From Dryas octopetala (lineage: Eukaryota; Streptophyta; Magnoliopsida; Rosales; Rosaceae), in contig OY992834.1 of the NCBI GenBank assembly GCA_963921425.1, positions 10,957,271 to 11,021,270 on the forward strand: DNA of 64,000 bases. Reading direction: 5' to 3'. A program made the translations under genes and the position numbers. The notes beneath the pieces are model-generated. The model saw only the letters and a list, made by a program, of their open reading frames with translations. It made no database searches and had not been told where the DNA came from. This document shows, one piece after another, positions 21,115 through 30,809 of this stretch (positions are counted from its first letter, which is position 1; every line of letters starts with the position of its first letter).

Positions 21115-21533
21115 TATCATATTACTGCTCTCATTGAAGAAATTTATATCCTCAACTTCAACTTCATTTTCCTAACAAGGCCATGAAAAAGCTAGGCAGG
21201 AAAAAAAATAAATTGTAGGAATGATACTCCTTATAATATTGATAGAACTAACTGATATCTAGGGTTCTCACTCCAACACTGAAATAGAATAGGAAAGAAA
21301 TATATGTAAGTAGATATATTACTTTCTAGAAATAAGATAGAAATCAACTAAGAATCGCCAGTACACATTTAAAAAAACAGAAAGTAAATCATGAAACTAA
21401 AACACTGGAATAGGAGGAAACTAGTTTTTAGGCTATAATAAAAAATTTGTACGGGATGTTTATGGTACTAGAATCAGAACAAGAAGGCTGATATAAAGGA
21501 AAGCAAGCAACATTGGCCAAATTTTCAGAGAGT
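21115..21533 (-). repeat. Inverted copy of the F-box gene flanks lacking the F-box ORF
   Basis: Read on the minus strand, 21533-21241 matches 10331-10549 of the F-box 5' flank (shared TCTCTGAAAATTTGGCCAAT, ATAGTTTCCT-like and GATAT.AGTTAGTTCT phrases). It then continues at about 21215-21115 with sequence matching 12900-12992 of the F-box 3' flank (CATGGCCTTGTT.GGAAAATGAAG). The roughly 2.35 kb between those points, including the whole F-box ORF, is absent here. Homology is clear but diverged. Confidence 0.75.
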
Positions 21534-21799
21534 ATAGGAAAAGAACCCTATTTGACCTAGTTGAATAATTATTTTGATTATGGTGCTGGTATTCTAAAAA
21601 ATTATTAGAATTAGGTAATTAATCCTTATTTTTTTATTTTTTTATTAGATGCTCATATTTAAGAAGATCATATTCAATTACATCTTCTATAATCTTTGGC
21701 ATGAATTTGGGAGCATATTATATGAGAATTTCTTATAAACGAATACGTTGAAGTGCATGAATTTGTTTTCTTAATCCACTTGAGTGGCTAAAACAATTG

Positions 21800-22122
21800 T
21801 GTGTTGGATGCGGGGCATGATTCTGTCATTTTGGAGTCGGATGTCACCTCCTAATAGAAGAAACGAAGGGGGGTTTGGGCTTTGTTTTCAACAGCTAGGT
21901 GTGTCTATGTTCATTATTCTTATAATTTTGTTGCTCACAATGTGGCTCAATTTGCGCTATCGTGCTCTAAATGTATGTCTTCAGTTGGTGAGGTTCCATC
22001 ATAATTGTAGTCTCATTTTCAGGCTGATTTGTAACCTCTTTTTTTTTGTGAAAAGATCTGTAACCTCTTTGAGTTTCAAATTTTCAATATATACACTATG
22101 TTTCAACAAAAAAAAAAAATTA
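21800..22122 (+). mobile_element. 3' end remnant of a LINE-type retrotransposon
   Basis: The frame around 21938-22012 reads FVAHNVAQFALSCSKCMS..GEVPS, typical of the RNase H-like tail (RVT_3) of plant non-LTR retrotransposons. Upstream pieces are frameshifted. A terminal A-run (22110-22121) supports a LINE 3' end. Nothing else of the element is present. Confidence 0.7.
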
Positions 22123-22179
22123 AAGAATAAAATATTGAGTATGAAACATAGAGCAAAATTTTAGGGAAAATTGATCAAA

Positions 22180-22493
22180 TAACCCTTTTTAATGCCCAAA
22201 AAACATTTATAACCCTCCTCTCCCAAAACAAACTTTTATAACCCTTTTCCTTGTGAAAGGACAATTATACCTTCATATACATACCAAAATTCAAATTTTT
22301 TTTCACATTTGCTCCTTCTCCCCTTCTCCCCTTCTCTCCTTTCCACCTCTGTCTCTCCTTCTCTCTGCACCACCAGCGGCACTGCCGCCGGGCCAACTAG
22401 CCAGCTCGCCTACGACGGTGCCTTCTTTCCTTCTCTCTCCCCCTGCCGGCAGCACCGCCAGCTAGCCACCTCCTCACCTCCTCACCTCCGATG
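22180..22493. other. Pyrimidine-rich block with ATAACCC borders
   Basis: Begins with repeated ATAACCCTTTT-like phrases followed by CT-rich and GC-rich sequence (about 22310-22490). The organisation resembles 14370-14700 and 44215-44540. It may be the end of a non-autonomous DNA transposon with captured 5' gene sequence; not proven. Confidence 0.35.
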
Positions 22494-22897
22494 ACTTGTT
22501 CACGTTGCATATTCGATGACTGAATCTTCTATGTGCATTTATTTAAGAAGTTAAATGAAAGCTTCCTTGTGAGCATACGATGTGAGACTACTCTTTGAAT
22601 GCAAATAGAGAGCTTTCTTTTATTTTGAATAAAAGCCCATTAACTGTCAATTGGCCTTTTAGCGGCTCTGTAAGCCATGTCTATACGGGCCTGCCAAATA
22701 AGAATAAAATTGGGTTGGGTTTTTCAAGAGAAGTGAAGGAAAGCATGCGAAATGTGAGTGCTCTCATTCACATTCCGCAATATAACGCTCCCTCACATTC
22801 TGTAACTTACATTTCAATTTAGAGAAATTATTATTTCTATTACTACTGAAGAAAAGGTAGTGCCTACTACAAGAGGATACACTTTGTCAACTAATAG
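22494..22897 (+). repeat. Dispersed repeat, copy 2 (about 404 bp)
   Basis: Second copy of the block at 4312-4736, same orientation, with small deletions, for example in the GAAATGTGAGTGC region. Flanking sequences differ between the two copies, so the ends of the repeat are well defined. Confidence 0.8.
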
Positions 22898-23639
22898 ACA
22901 TGGATAATTATGGCTAAAAAACTGAGAAAAAAAAAACATCTAAATTTTTTCTCACACTAGTAACTTCATGTTTAACCGATTCAACTCATTTTTATAACAC
23001 ACAGATTATGTCTGAGCAAGTTATTAGTTTTTAATTATGGCCTGTGAAACTTTTATATCTCATTCGTCGCTGGTAGTAGACATTACGAGCATAAATTTGT
23101 TGTTCTTGCTAAACGAGGTTGGAATAGATGCTGAGGCACCCCAAAAGGAAAACACTAACAAGTAAAACATTGTTTGGGGGGCAAAAAGTAAACCACTAAT
23201 TGGAAGTCCTAACATGAGTCTTGACTATATATGTGGTTTGTCAAAAAAGAAAAAAAAAAGAAAAAAAAAAAAGAAAGAAAAGGATACATGAAGAGACATA
23301 TATATAGATAACTTAGGCCACAAAAAGGAAAAGCAAAGAGATGGGTTTAGCAAATAAAAGTGCCTAAACTAAAATAAATTGATAAAAAGGAGGGGTTTTA
23401 ATGGACAGCAAGAAGGTAAGGGAGAATCAGCAGCCCTTTTGAAGTTGATGGAGATTAGAGTGCCACTTTATGCTAGAGGATAACACCACCACCTTCTTTT
23501 GTGCAAAACCCATATGGTATTAAAATAGACAAAAAGTAGAAAGCAGAGCTTCCACAAAGAATATTAAAGCCAACGTTAATTCCATCATGATTACTATCCT
23601 CCATATCTTTAAAGAAACCAAAGAGATCTCTCCATCCCT
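22898..23639. other. Intergenic DNA downstream of the PDLP gene
   Basis: AT-rich with A-rich runs near 23248-23280. No gene recognised. Confidence 0.5.
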
Positions 23640-26130
23640 TTAACCTGTATACACGATTAATATTATCATTTCATCAATAACAGATTCATGATGTAATAGA
23701 AAAATGTTATGTTGTCAGATAGTCTGAAATGTTACTTTATTGAACTGTCAATCTAAATAATTAATTATGTGAACTCTCGCATGTTAATTTATAATATCAA
23801 ATTGACAGTTTGGTGAGTAACATACCACATATCTTGACAAAAGAACATTATTGGATATATACATATATAATGTAATTACTAGGAGTGGAGGGAGGATACC
23901 CATGGTTTTTCTGCAAACTGAGAGAAGAACAATAAGAATGGCTAGACCTGCTACTACCCCAACAATAATGGCCACTGTCTTTCCCACTTCGTCTTCGTTA
24001 GAGGAATCTATACAAACACAAAAAGCAAAAGTGAGGGGAATTAGTACTATATATATGATCTGCATGATACACAAAGATTTGATGGGAGACTATGCAAGGT
24101 TGCCATCACCACCATATAAGAGTGCTTAATTCCAAGCTAGCTAGCTAGTACTTTTTTTATTTCTTATCTTTTCTTTTTGTTAATATAATCAAAAGTTTTC
24201 AAATTAGGAACAAGTATATCTATTGTGATGAGAAGTTTACAGTCACTGTTATTTCATTCAACCAAATTTGAATGTTAACCACTGAATTTTGATTGTGGTA
24301 GTTAAGAATTTTCATGGTTAATGACGACTAAATGATCAAAGATCTCTCTCATATATGTTTGCTAAAAAGTTGCATGCCTGTTTCCAGAATAAAGCTTACT
24401 TTTTTCTTGTGGAGGCTTGTAATTTTAGTGGTTAAGAGCATTTATTTCTACATTTAAGGTTCTGAATTCAAATCATCTTTTTTCTGATATTTTGTTTTCA
24501 TTACAAAACCAAAGAGAATGAGGGAATTCGAACTTTAACATTGAATATAGAGGTATAGAGGTAAATACAATCGATCTCTATAGTTTACCTTCTTCTATCT
24601 TACAAAATGGATATGAGCTTTAAGGGGAATCATTAATGCACTTATTCGAATATAACATTGCGCCAACATTTTGAAACAATGGAGTGTGGAATCAATGGAC
24701 TTCACCTACTTGAATACTAAATAATTGAGCAACACCTTTTGATCAATCCATCAAACAATATTAGCCAAGTAACCAAGCATGACTAACAAAAGGAATAGGG
24801 AAATATTCTTTTTGATCAAAAGAAAAATATTCTTAAGTACTGTAGAATTTCTCAAAGAATGGAGGTTCTTAAAAGCAAGAAGCTAAAGTACTACTACCCC
24901 TCAATGCTTTGGTCTTTACTTTATTGACCTTGGGTTTAATGAATTTTACTCTTTTCTCTTTCAAGAATTAAAGTGGTCAATATGTTATTTTAATTGAACA
25001 GAATTTGTCTCCCCTAGAACTATCGATCTTACTTTTGCAAATATAGGTAACAAAGTTATCTTTTAATAGTTTTAAACAAGAAAGAGATTTCCATAGACAT
25101 CTCAACCATTTATATCTGATTTAACAATTAATTAAACAACAAATCTTTACTTAAAGACATTATTAGAGAAGAATTCTTTCTTTCTATGACAAAATGAATG
25201 GCCTTCATTTATGATAAAGTACTAGTAGACCCAAAAAATAAGTTTTTGCTTTGTGTTAATTAATACACTATAGTTCTTCTTTTACTATTACTAGTATGAG
25301 ACATTCTCGTTCTGCATTAGAAAATTTTTGAGAGCAGACGAAATTAAGATGAGTATGAATTGCTAACCTGAGACATCATAGTAGCCAGAGGCCCAGTACC
25401 TGGCATAACACTGCCCCAAGAACACATCAACCGCAGCTGCAGACCCACACAAACTCTTCAACTTCCCCACAGCATCAGCAATGCAAGCAGAGCAGTCGTT
25501 TGGGCTCAAATCCCCCAAACACTGCGCAAACCCTTCAACCAAACCAGAGCTACTGACCCTGAAACCACTGGTCCCTTGCAAGTCAGCAAGCACATCATCT
25601 CTGCGCCTAAAGAACTCAACATCCTCATTCACACTCTTACTGCATTTCTTGTACCTCAGACCTGTATCAAGCCTTCCCAAGAAATCAACATGCTCATATC
25701 TTATAAGGCAACCCTGCAGCTGCAGGGAGGCCCCATAAGAGTAGGGACAGACCAGAGAGATTTGGTTCACAGCGCTCTCTATGCATTTTGAGCAGTCAAA
25801 AGGCTTCAGGTCTCCTCTGCACTGGTAGAGACCATAAATAGTGCCTTCTGGGGTTGTGGATGATGAGGTTCCATTTCCAAGAGCAAAGCTGTTGTAAGAG
25901 ACTTGAGCTGATGAGCTGACAACTGATGTGAGGAAGGTGTTGAGGTTGGCTTCAAAGGGTGAGTTTGGTTGGTACTTTTCTTGAGAGCAGCCTGCATAGA
26001 TGAAGATATGGGCTTTGATTGGGTAGCCATGGCTACTAATTAGTGAACAAAAGACAAAGAAAAGAGAAGAGATTCTCAGGGCTAAGATTGTTTTGTGGGT
26101 AGAGTGTAACTGAAGGCTGCTCATGACCAT
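23640..26130 (-). CDS. Plasmodesmata-located protein (PDLP, tandem DUF26 plus membrane helix)
   Basis: Minus-strand exons 26130-25368, 24007-23900 and a tentative last exon 23644-23640 give 291 residues. PDLPs are type I membrane proteins that regulate callose and cell-to-cell movement at plasmodesmata. Residues 1-36 form a signal peptide (start at 26130, first ATG of MVMSSLQ). Two DUF26 domains show the C-X8-C-X2-C signature: C104, C113, C116 (CRGDLKPFDCSKC) and C204, C213, C216 (CLGDLSPNDCSAC). The second exon encodes the membrane helix (about 265-286, VAIIVGVVAGLAILIVLLSVC) followed by RKTMG. There is no kinase domain, which separates it from cysteine-rich receptor kinases. The final exon would supply only two bases of a glycine codon and TAA after an acceptor TACAG; that call is the weakest part. 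If it is wrong, exon 2 reads on to a longer tail. Confidence 0.88.
24008..25367 (-). other. Intron 1 of the PDLP gene
   Basis: A 1360-base AT-rich intron between the extracellular exon and the membrane-helix exon. No nested gene seen. Confidence 0.8.
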
Positions 26131-26662
26131 TTTTTTTTTGTTCTGTTTCTCCTGTTTTTTCAATGCGGTATCACTTTGCTTAGTTTGTTTTGTTTTTGTT
26201 TTGTGGCTTGGTGGTGGTGGTGGTGATGGGGTGTGAGACTGTGAGAGTGAGAGATTAGATGCTTTTTGGTCGTTTCTTGAATTCTCATGTGGACCCTTTG
26301 CTATTAAGAAAAAGGCCCGGCCATTCGCATTTGTTGTTCATGGGCCTACCGGTGTGTTTGTTCATAGTAATAGCATCTGCCTAAGAATTCCACTTTGTCC
26401 TAGAATAGATGGTCGTAAAGATGAGCATGCAGACAGCTTTTGATACTGGTCAATGGTCATGCCCTTGAGAGTTAAGATGGCTTTATATCCTTTGTATTGC
26501 ATCAGACTACCAGTTGCCTTTGTAAATGCCATGACCAGGTGGTTCTTTTTCCTATAGATATTTTGAAATTTCAAAAAATTAAAAATTAAAAATTAAAAAT
26601 TAAAAGGCTCATCCTACTAAAAAAATTGGTGGACTTAATTAAATTTGGAGTTTTAAATAGAA
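26131..26662. other. Upstream region of the PDLP gene
   Basis: Contains a GGT-rich tract near 26208-26225 and an AAATTAAA tandem near 26577-26605. A minus-strand open frame at 26362-26574 (MAFTKATGSLMQYKGYKAIL within it) looks coding-like but I do not recognise it. Confidence 0.4.
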
Positions 26663-26763
26663 TTACATTTTACATAATGAAATTGAATTAATTCCTTCTA
26701 GTTTACATGCATTTACATCTAAACAAACACCCATAATGAATGCACAAATATGCCAAATAGGGT
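26663..26763. repeat. Repeat block shared with 30601-30709, copy A
   Basis: Aligns over about 105 bases with 30601-30709 in the same orientation, for example ACATCTAAA...CCCATAATG...ATGCCAAATAGGGTC. The homology stops exactly where the ABCF fragment begins. Confidence 0.65.
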
Positions 26764-27180
26764 CCAAAGTTTCCTGAGCCTACTGAGCTTACAAGTTACA
26801 CCTCCACTCTTGCAACTAATCGGAGTGAGCTTGAGTTATACAAACAGGGAAGATTTCAATCTTTCTGATGTTGATGTGAGTAATGATATGGGGACTCGTG
26901 TGGCCATTGTTGGACCAAATGGAGCTGGGAAGTCCACTCTGCTCAACCTTGTTGCTGGTGATTTGGCTCCTACAAAGGGTGAAGTGGGGAGGAGTCAGAA
27001 ATTGAGGATAGGTAATATTCACAGCACTTTGTGGACCTCTTGACAATGGAGGAGAACCTGGTTCAGTACCTTCTTCGCCTTCATCCGGACCAAGAGGGAC
27101 TCAGCAAGCAGGAGGCCTTTGGTTTTGGATGAGCCCACAAACCACTTGGATATGCAAAGCAAATGTTGAATCTGATGTTA
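26764..27180 (+). pseudogene. ABCF (GCN20-type) ATP-binding protein fragment
   Basis: Encodes part of the second ATPase domain of a plant ABCF protein, soluble ABC ATPases linked to translation control. A FPEPTEL start is followed, after a frame slip, by [20 protein letters not shown] and [20 protein letters not shown] (a Walker A motif). Decay: a frameshift after RIG near 27010, then [20 protein letters not shown] in another frame, then a direct jump from KQEA to LVLDEPTNHLDMQS (Walker B). This skips the signature region LSGGQ and roughly 50 residues. No ABCF sequence follows. Clearly non-functional. No introns are seen in the preserved part; an A-run at 27708-27719 might mark a retrocopy tail, but the sequence in between is not recognisable. 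Confidence 0.85.
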
Positions 27181-28260
27181 AATTTAGATATCGGTTTTTC
27201 TTGGTGACCACATTGAACATTTGGACACATTTTAATGGCTTGAAAGGCAAGATAATGTCAAGTGGCCATGAGATATGTTTTGTGTATGCATGTGCTGAGC
27301 AAATGTTTTGTGGCTGATCAAATCTAGTTCTCCATTTCTGATATTTCAACAGGGAACATGCTTAAATCAGTTGAGCAAAACTTCCTCCGTTGCCTCCAAG
27401 AAATTAATGATGTCAAATGGATACACATAGAGAATCAAGTCACCCAAGATTAAAAAGTTAATTTGGAGCCTTGAAGAAGCCAGTTGAATTCAAAAGTCTT
27501 ACCAATTTTAAATTACTTTGTTGGTATTTATTGCAACATGGAATAGTACATCCTGTAATTGATGTCAATTGGAAATCAGTTAGCACTTAGCAGTGTTCTC
27601 ATCCAATGTCTAAAAGACCTCATTGCTACTTGTCTCTTACTTGCCTTTGTGATATGAGTATTAAAAAATTAATGTGAATACTATTAAATGTAATTTCTTT
27701 TGTTGAACAAAAAAAAAAATAACAGCGACAATCACAAATACGACCAAGTACTCAGCGTTTTTACAAGAATAATATATCATAACAAAAAGAAATGAACCAT
27801 TCCAAGTATGGCCAAAGCAGAATAGTAAACATATTTTTTCAAGTTAGTGAATACTATATAGTATATAGACACCAAGGCAAAATAGTAGACCTGACAAAAT
27901 TATTTACGACATGAATACATATGAAATTATTGGTGAAATCACAATTAAAACACAAAAATTAATGAATTGGGTAAGTGGTTTTCGTGAAACAAGATAGTGA
28001 CACGTTATTTTTATCAAAATTATTTTATTTATACTTTAAAAGAAATTTTAGGCTATTATTTATTTGTTGGATGTGTTTTCTTCTAAAACGTTTTAGAGCC
28101 TTGTTATATAAAATGTTAAACATAAGTTTGAACCGTATTTTATATATTATGCTTCGTTTTTTTTTTTTTTTGGTCTAGAAAATAGACTTTTAATTATTTT
28201 TTGGTCGGACTACTATCAGTCTTGTAGTCTTGTTACAAAGTTACAAGTTTGTCCCCGTCC
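27181..28260. other. Intergenic DNA
   Basis: AT-rich with homopolymer runs near 27708 and 28157. No gene recognised. From about 28200 the sequence becomes the promoter and leader of the next gene (pyrimidine-rich, with CCCAGCCCA phrases). Confidence 0.5.
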
Positions 28261-28279
28261 TCATTCTGTCCCTCCCAAA

Positions 28280-28396
28280 CTCACCATCTCTGTAAGACTG
28301 GATCTTTTTCACCCTTCACCCTGACACGCGAAAGCTCACGTAGCCCAGCCCACACTCACCCATCGTCTCTCCTCTGTGGCTCCACCTCTCCTCAGG
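28280..28396 (+). other. Probable 5' untranslated exon of the CCDC115-like gene
   Basis: Pyrimidine-rich, GC-richer leader-like sequence ending in a donor-like CCTCAG|GTCAGC. The next acceptor-like site is at TAAATGTGCAG (29391), 36 bases before the coding ATG. The intervening 1 kb is T-rich, as plant leader introns are. Confidence 0.5.
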
Positions 28397-29427
28397 TCAG
28401 CAACCCAATTCATTTTTTACATTTTTAAATCAGTTTTTTTTGTCTTTTTTTACTGTTTGGATGATATGAATTGGTTCAGATTTGGATATCTTGTTTCCAT
28501 GTTAACACCGGATACATGAATGTCTTTTCTTTTCCAATTTCTATTAAGATGAATTGGTTGGTTTACTGGGTAATTATTTTCTTTCTTAATTTAAAGAAAT
28601 TGGTGAAGAAAACAATCCGTGTAAACCGGCCTTTATTGGGCATGTCTTGGATGTGTTTGTTAATTTGCTTCTGTGTGCATTTTATGTAGTTTTTCCTTGG
28701 GTTCTATCTGCTTGAGCTTATTGATTCCCTATGTTATGTTCTAACAAATTTTCAATTTTGGGTAGGAGACACAGACTTTAAGCATTGGTTTTGTCTTCTG
28801 AGCGTTTTCAGATTTTGGGTTTCTATTCCTTTATTCACTATAATACTTTTAATGTTATTCTCTAAGAAATTCATGGTCATTGGGGTGCATATAGAAGCAT
28901 CTGAATGCCTTTTGACTGTAGTTGAAAGAAGAAAGGAGATTATAGGTCCCCCAAATGAACTGTTGTGAAGGTTTTATTTAGCTCACCCCAGCCTTGTTAT
29001 ATATGTGGAAGAATTTAGCTCTTGTTATGTGTGGATTACCATGTACAGAAAATATTATTTACTTCTATTCAGTGTTTCTTGTTACAAGACCCTGCCTTGT
29101 TTTGTCTGATATTATGATCTGTTTCCAACAAGTTGTCAATGTGGTTTCAGAATGCATAAATTGTCTTGTTTATTTCATTGCTGCTTAATGTGTGTGTGTG
29201 TGTTTTGCAGCACTCGTTGGCTTTTTCAGTTTCTTTTCTGTTTAGTCTGTGGTTTTTCGTGTTCCTTAGTTTGCTTTGTCCTTTAACTGGAAAGGTATTA
29301 TTAGGGGGGGAAAAAAAGAAGAAGAAATGAAGCACAGTGATGAATTATATTTAGTAATACCTCTCTGACTAAAAAGACCTAAATGTGCAGAGCTGCTGAA
29401 TCTGAAATTCTCAGTCTTGAATTCTCA

Positions 29428-30239
29428 ATGGAAGCACAAGAAGATCTTAAATCACAGAGCTTGAAAGAGAAAGAACACGAACAAGAAGAAGCAAAAGAAG
29501 ATAAAGAAGAAAAGGAAGAAAAAGAAGAAAAAGAAGACAAAGAAGAAGGAAGAGATGGCATTGCAATTCCTAGATTCAATGATAATGCGTTGCAGTTTCT
29601 GGATTCGATGGATGGGTATTTAACCCTATTGGATTCATTATCTTGGACACTTAGGCAGGTAAAATTAAATTAGATTGTATGGTACTTTTAACTGTGTTCG
29701 TTTTAGTTATAATGTAACACTAACAAGAAATAAGAATAACACAAACATACAAACAGGGATGGCTGCAATTAGCGAGTGCTCGACATTCGATGGGTGCATC
29801 ACGCATTAGCAGTGCTGTGTTGGACCTGAAATCCCACTCTGCCTCTACAATTGTGCAAGTAACCCAGCAATCCAATCCAGGAGCAGGAGTAGGACAAACT
29901 CATCGTTTTATATTGCACAAATGGGCATCCTCTGACAATGACAATGGTGCTTCACCTCAAGCTGTGAGACCACAAATACGACAACGAAAGGATAAGGATG
30001 GAGTTCCACCTCCAGTTATAGCTGAAGCAGAAGCTGATCATCAACATCAAGTTCACAAGGAGCGGTCTAAATCACTGGCGGTGTTCGGTGCTTTGGTCTC
30101 CCCAAAGCTACGGGCTGCCCAACTCTCATTTGAAACTGCACTCGATTCACTGGTAGAGATTGCCAACATGCGTGCTTTGATGTTTTCCACATCCCACAAA
30201 GTCAGGGAAGAATTGGAGGATGCCAAATCCAAACAATGA
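29428..30239 (+). CDS. CCDC115/Vma22-like V-ATPase assembly factor
   Basis: Coding exons 29428-29658 and 29757-30239 give 237 residues. The family (Vma22 in yeast, CCDC115 in animals) helps assemble the membrane sector of the vacuolar H+-ATPase at the endoplasmic reticulum; transfer of that role to plants is by homology. Residues 1-45 are a highly charged Glu/Lys stretch. The conserved core includes ALQFLDSMDGYLTLLDSLSW, GWLQLASARHSMGASRISS and, near the C-terminus, KSLAVFGALVSPKLRAAQLS followed by FETALDSLVEIANMR. Both ends are helical and coiled-coil-like. The ATG at 29428 precedes the acidic stretch; a 5' untranslated exon ending near 28396 (CTCCTCAG|GTCAGC) and an intron to 29391 are likely. 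No lesion seen. Confidence 0.82.
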
Positions 30240-30600
30240 CTTCTATTGCTATGGCAGGATAGACACATTTACACCTATAGAATATGAGCAACACAGACCT
30301 ATTTCAATAATTTATTTATTTTTTCCTTTTATGTTGTTTAAATCGTCTTATTTTGACCTTTACTACAGATTAAGAGTCCTATACTATCATGGTTATCCAT
30401 TTATTTTTGTTTAGGATTTGGAGGTAGTTAACTGAAGCCCTGTAAATTCTTTCATTCATCCACTTATTCAACCATTGAATTCAATCTGGTAGCTCTCCTT
30501 TTTCATCCATGCAGGCCATGTAGTGCGTTGATCATTAGATGATCATTCCAAGTTGTTAAAGTTACTCATAAATTTCTTGCTAATGCTATTATCTTTTCAA

Positions 30601-30800
30601 GATAATATTTTTACATGATGAACTTGAATTACTTGTTATATAGTTACATATGCTTTTACATCTAAAGTTGCCCCATAATGCACGTATCAAAAACATGCCA
30701 AATAGGGTCTTCTTTTTTCTAGTTTGTTCTTTGTTGGCATTGTTGCCTTGATTGCCTTCGTACTTTTCGCCAAATTCTTCAATTGACTGGAATATAAACA
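30601..30800 (-). pseudogene. Unidentified exon-like fragment (minus strand) with repeat block copy B
   Basis: On the minus strand, after an acceptor-like TATATTCCAG, an open frame reads SIEEFGEKYEGNQGNNANKE followed by a basic run. Its composition looks coding, but I recognise no family. Its 3' half (30601-30709) is homologous to 26663-26763 beside the ABCF fragment. Both may be remains of the same duplicated or mobile sequence. Confidence 0.4.
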
Positions 30801-30809
30801 GAAAGCACA

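Noticed and set aside
26362-26574. Minus-strand open frame with a coding-like segment MAFTKATGSLMQYKGYKAIL
   Set aside because: Looks like it may derive from a protein, but I cannot name a family; it has no splice context and lies in the PDLP upstream region. Left unannotated as a gene.
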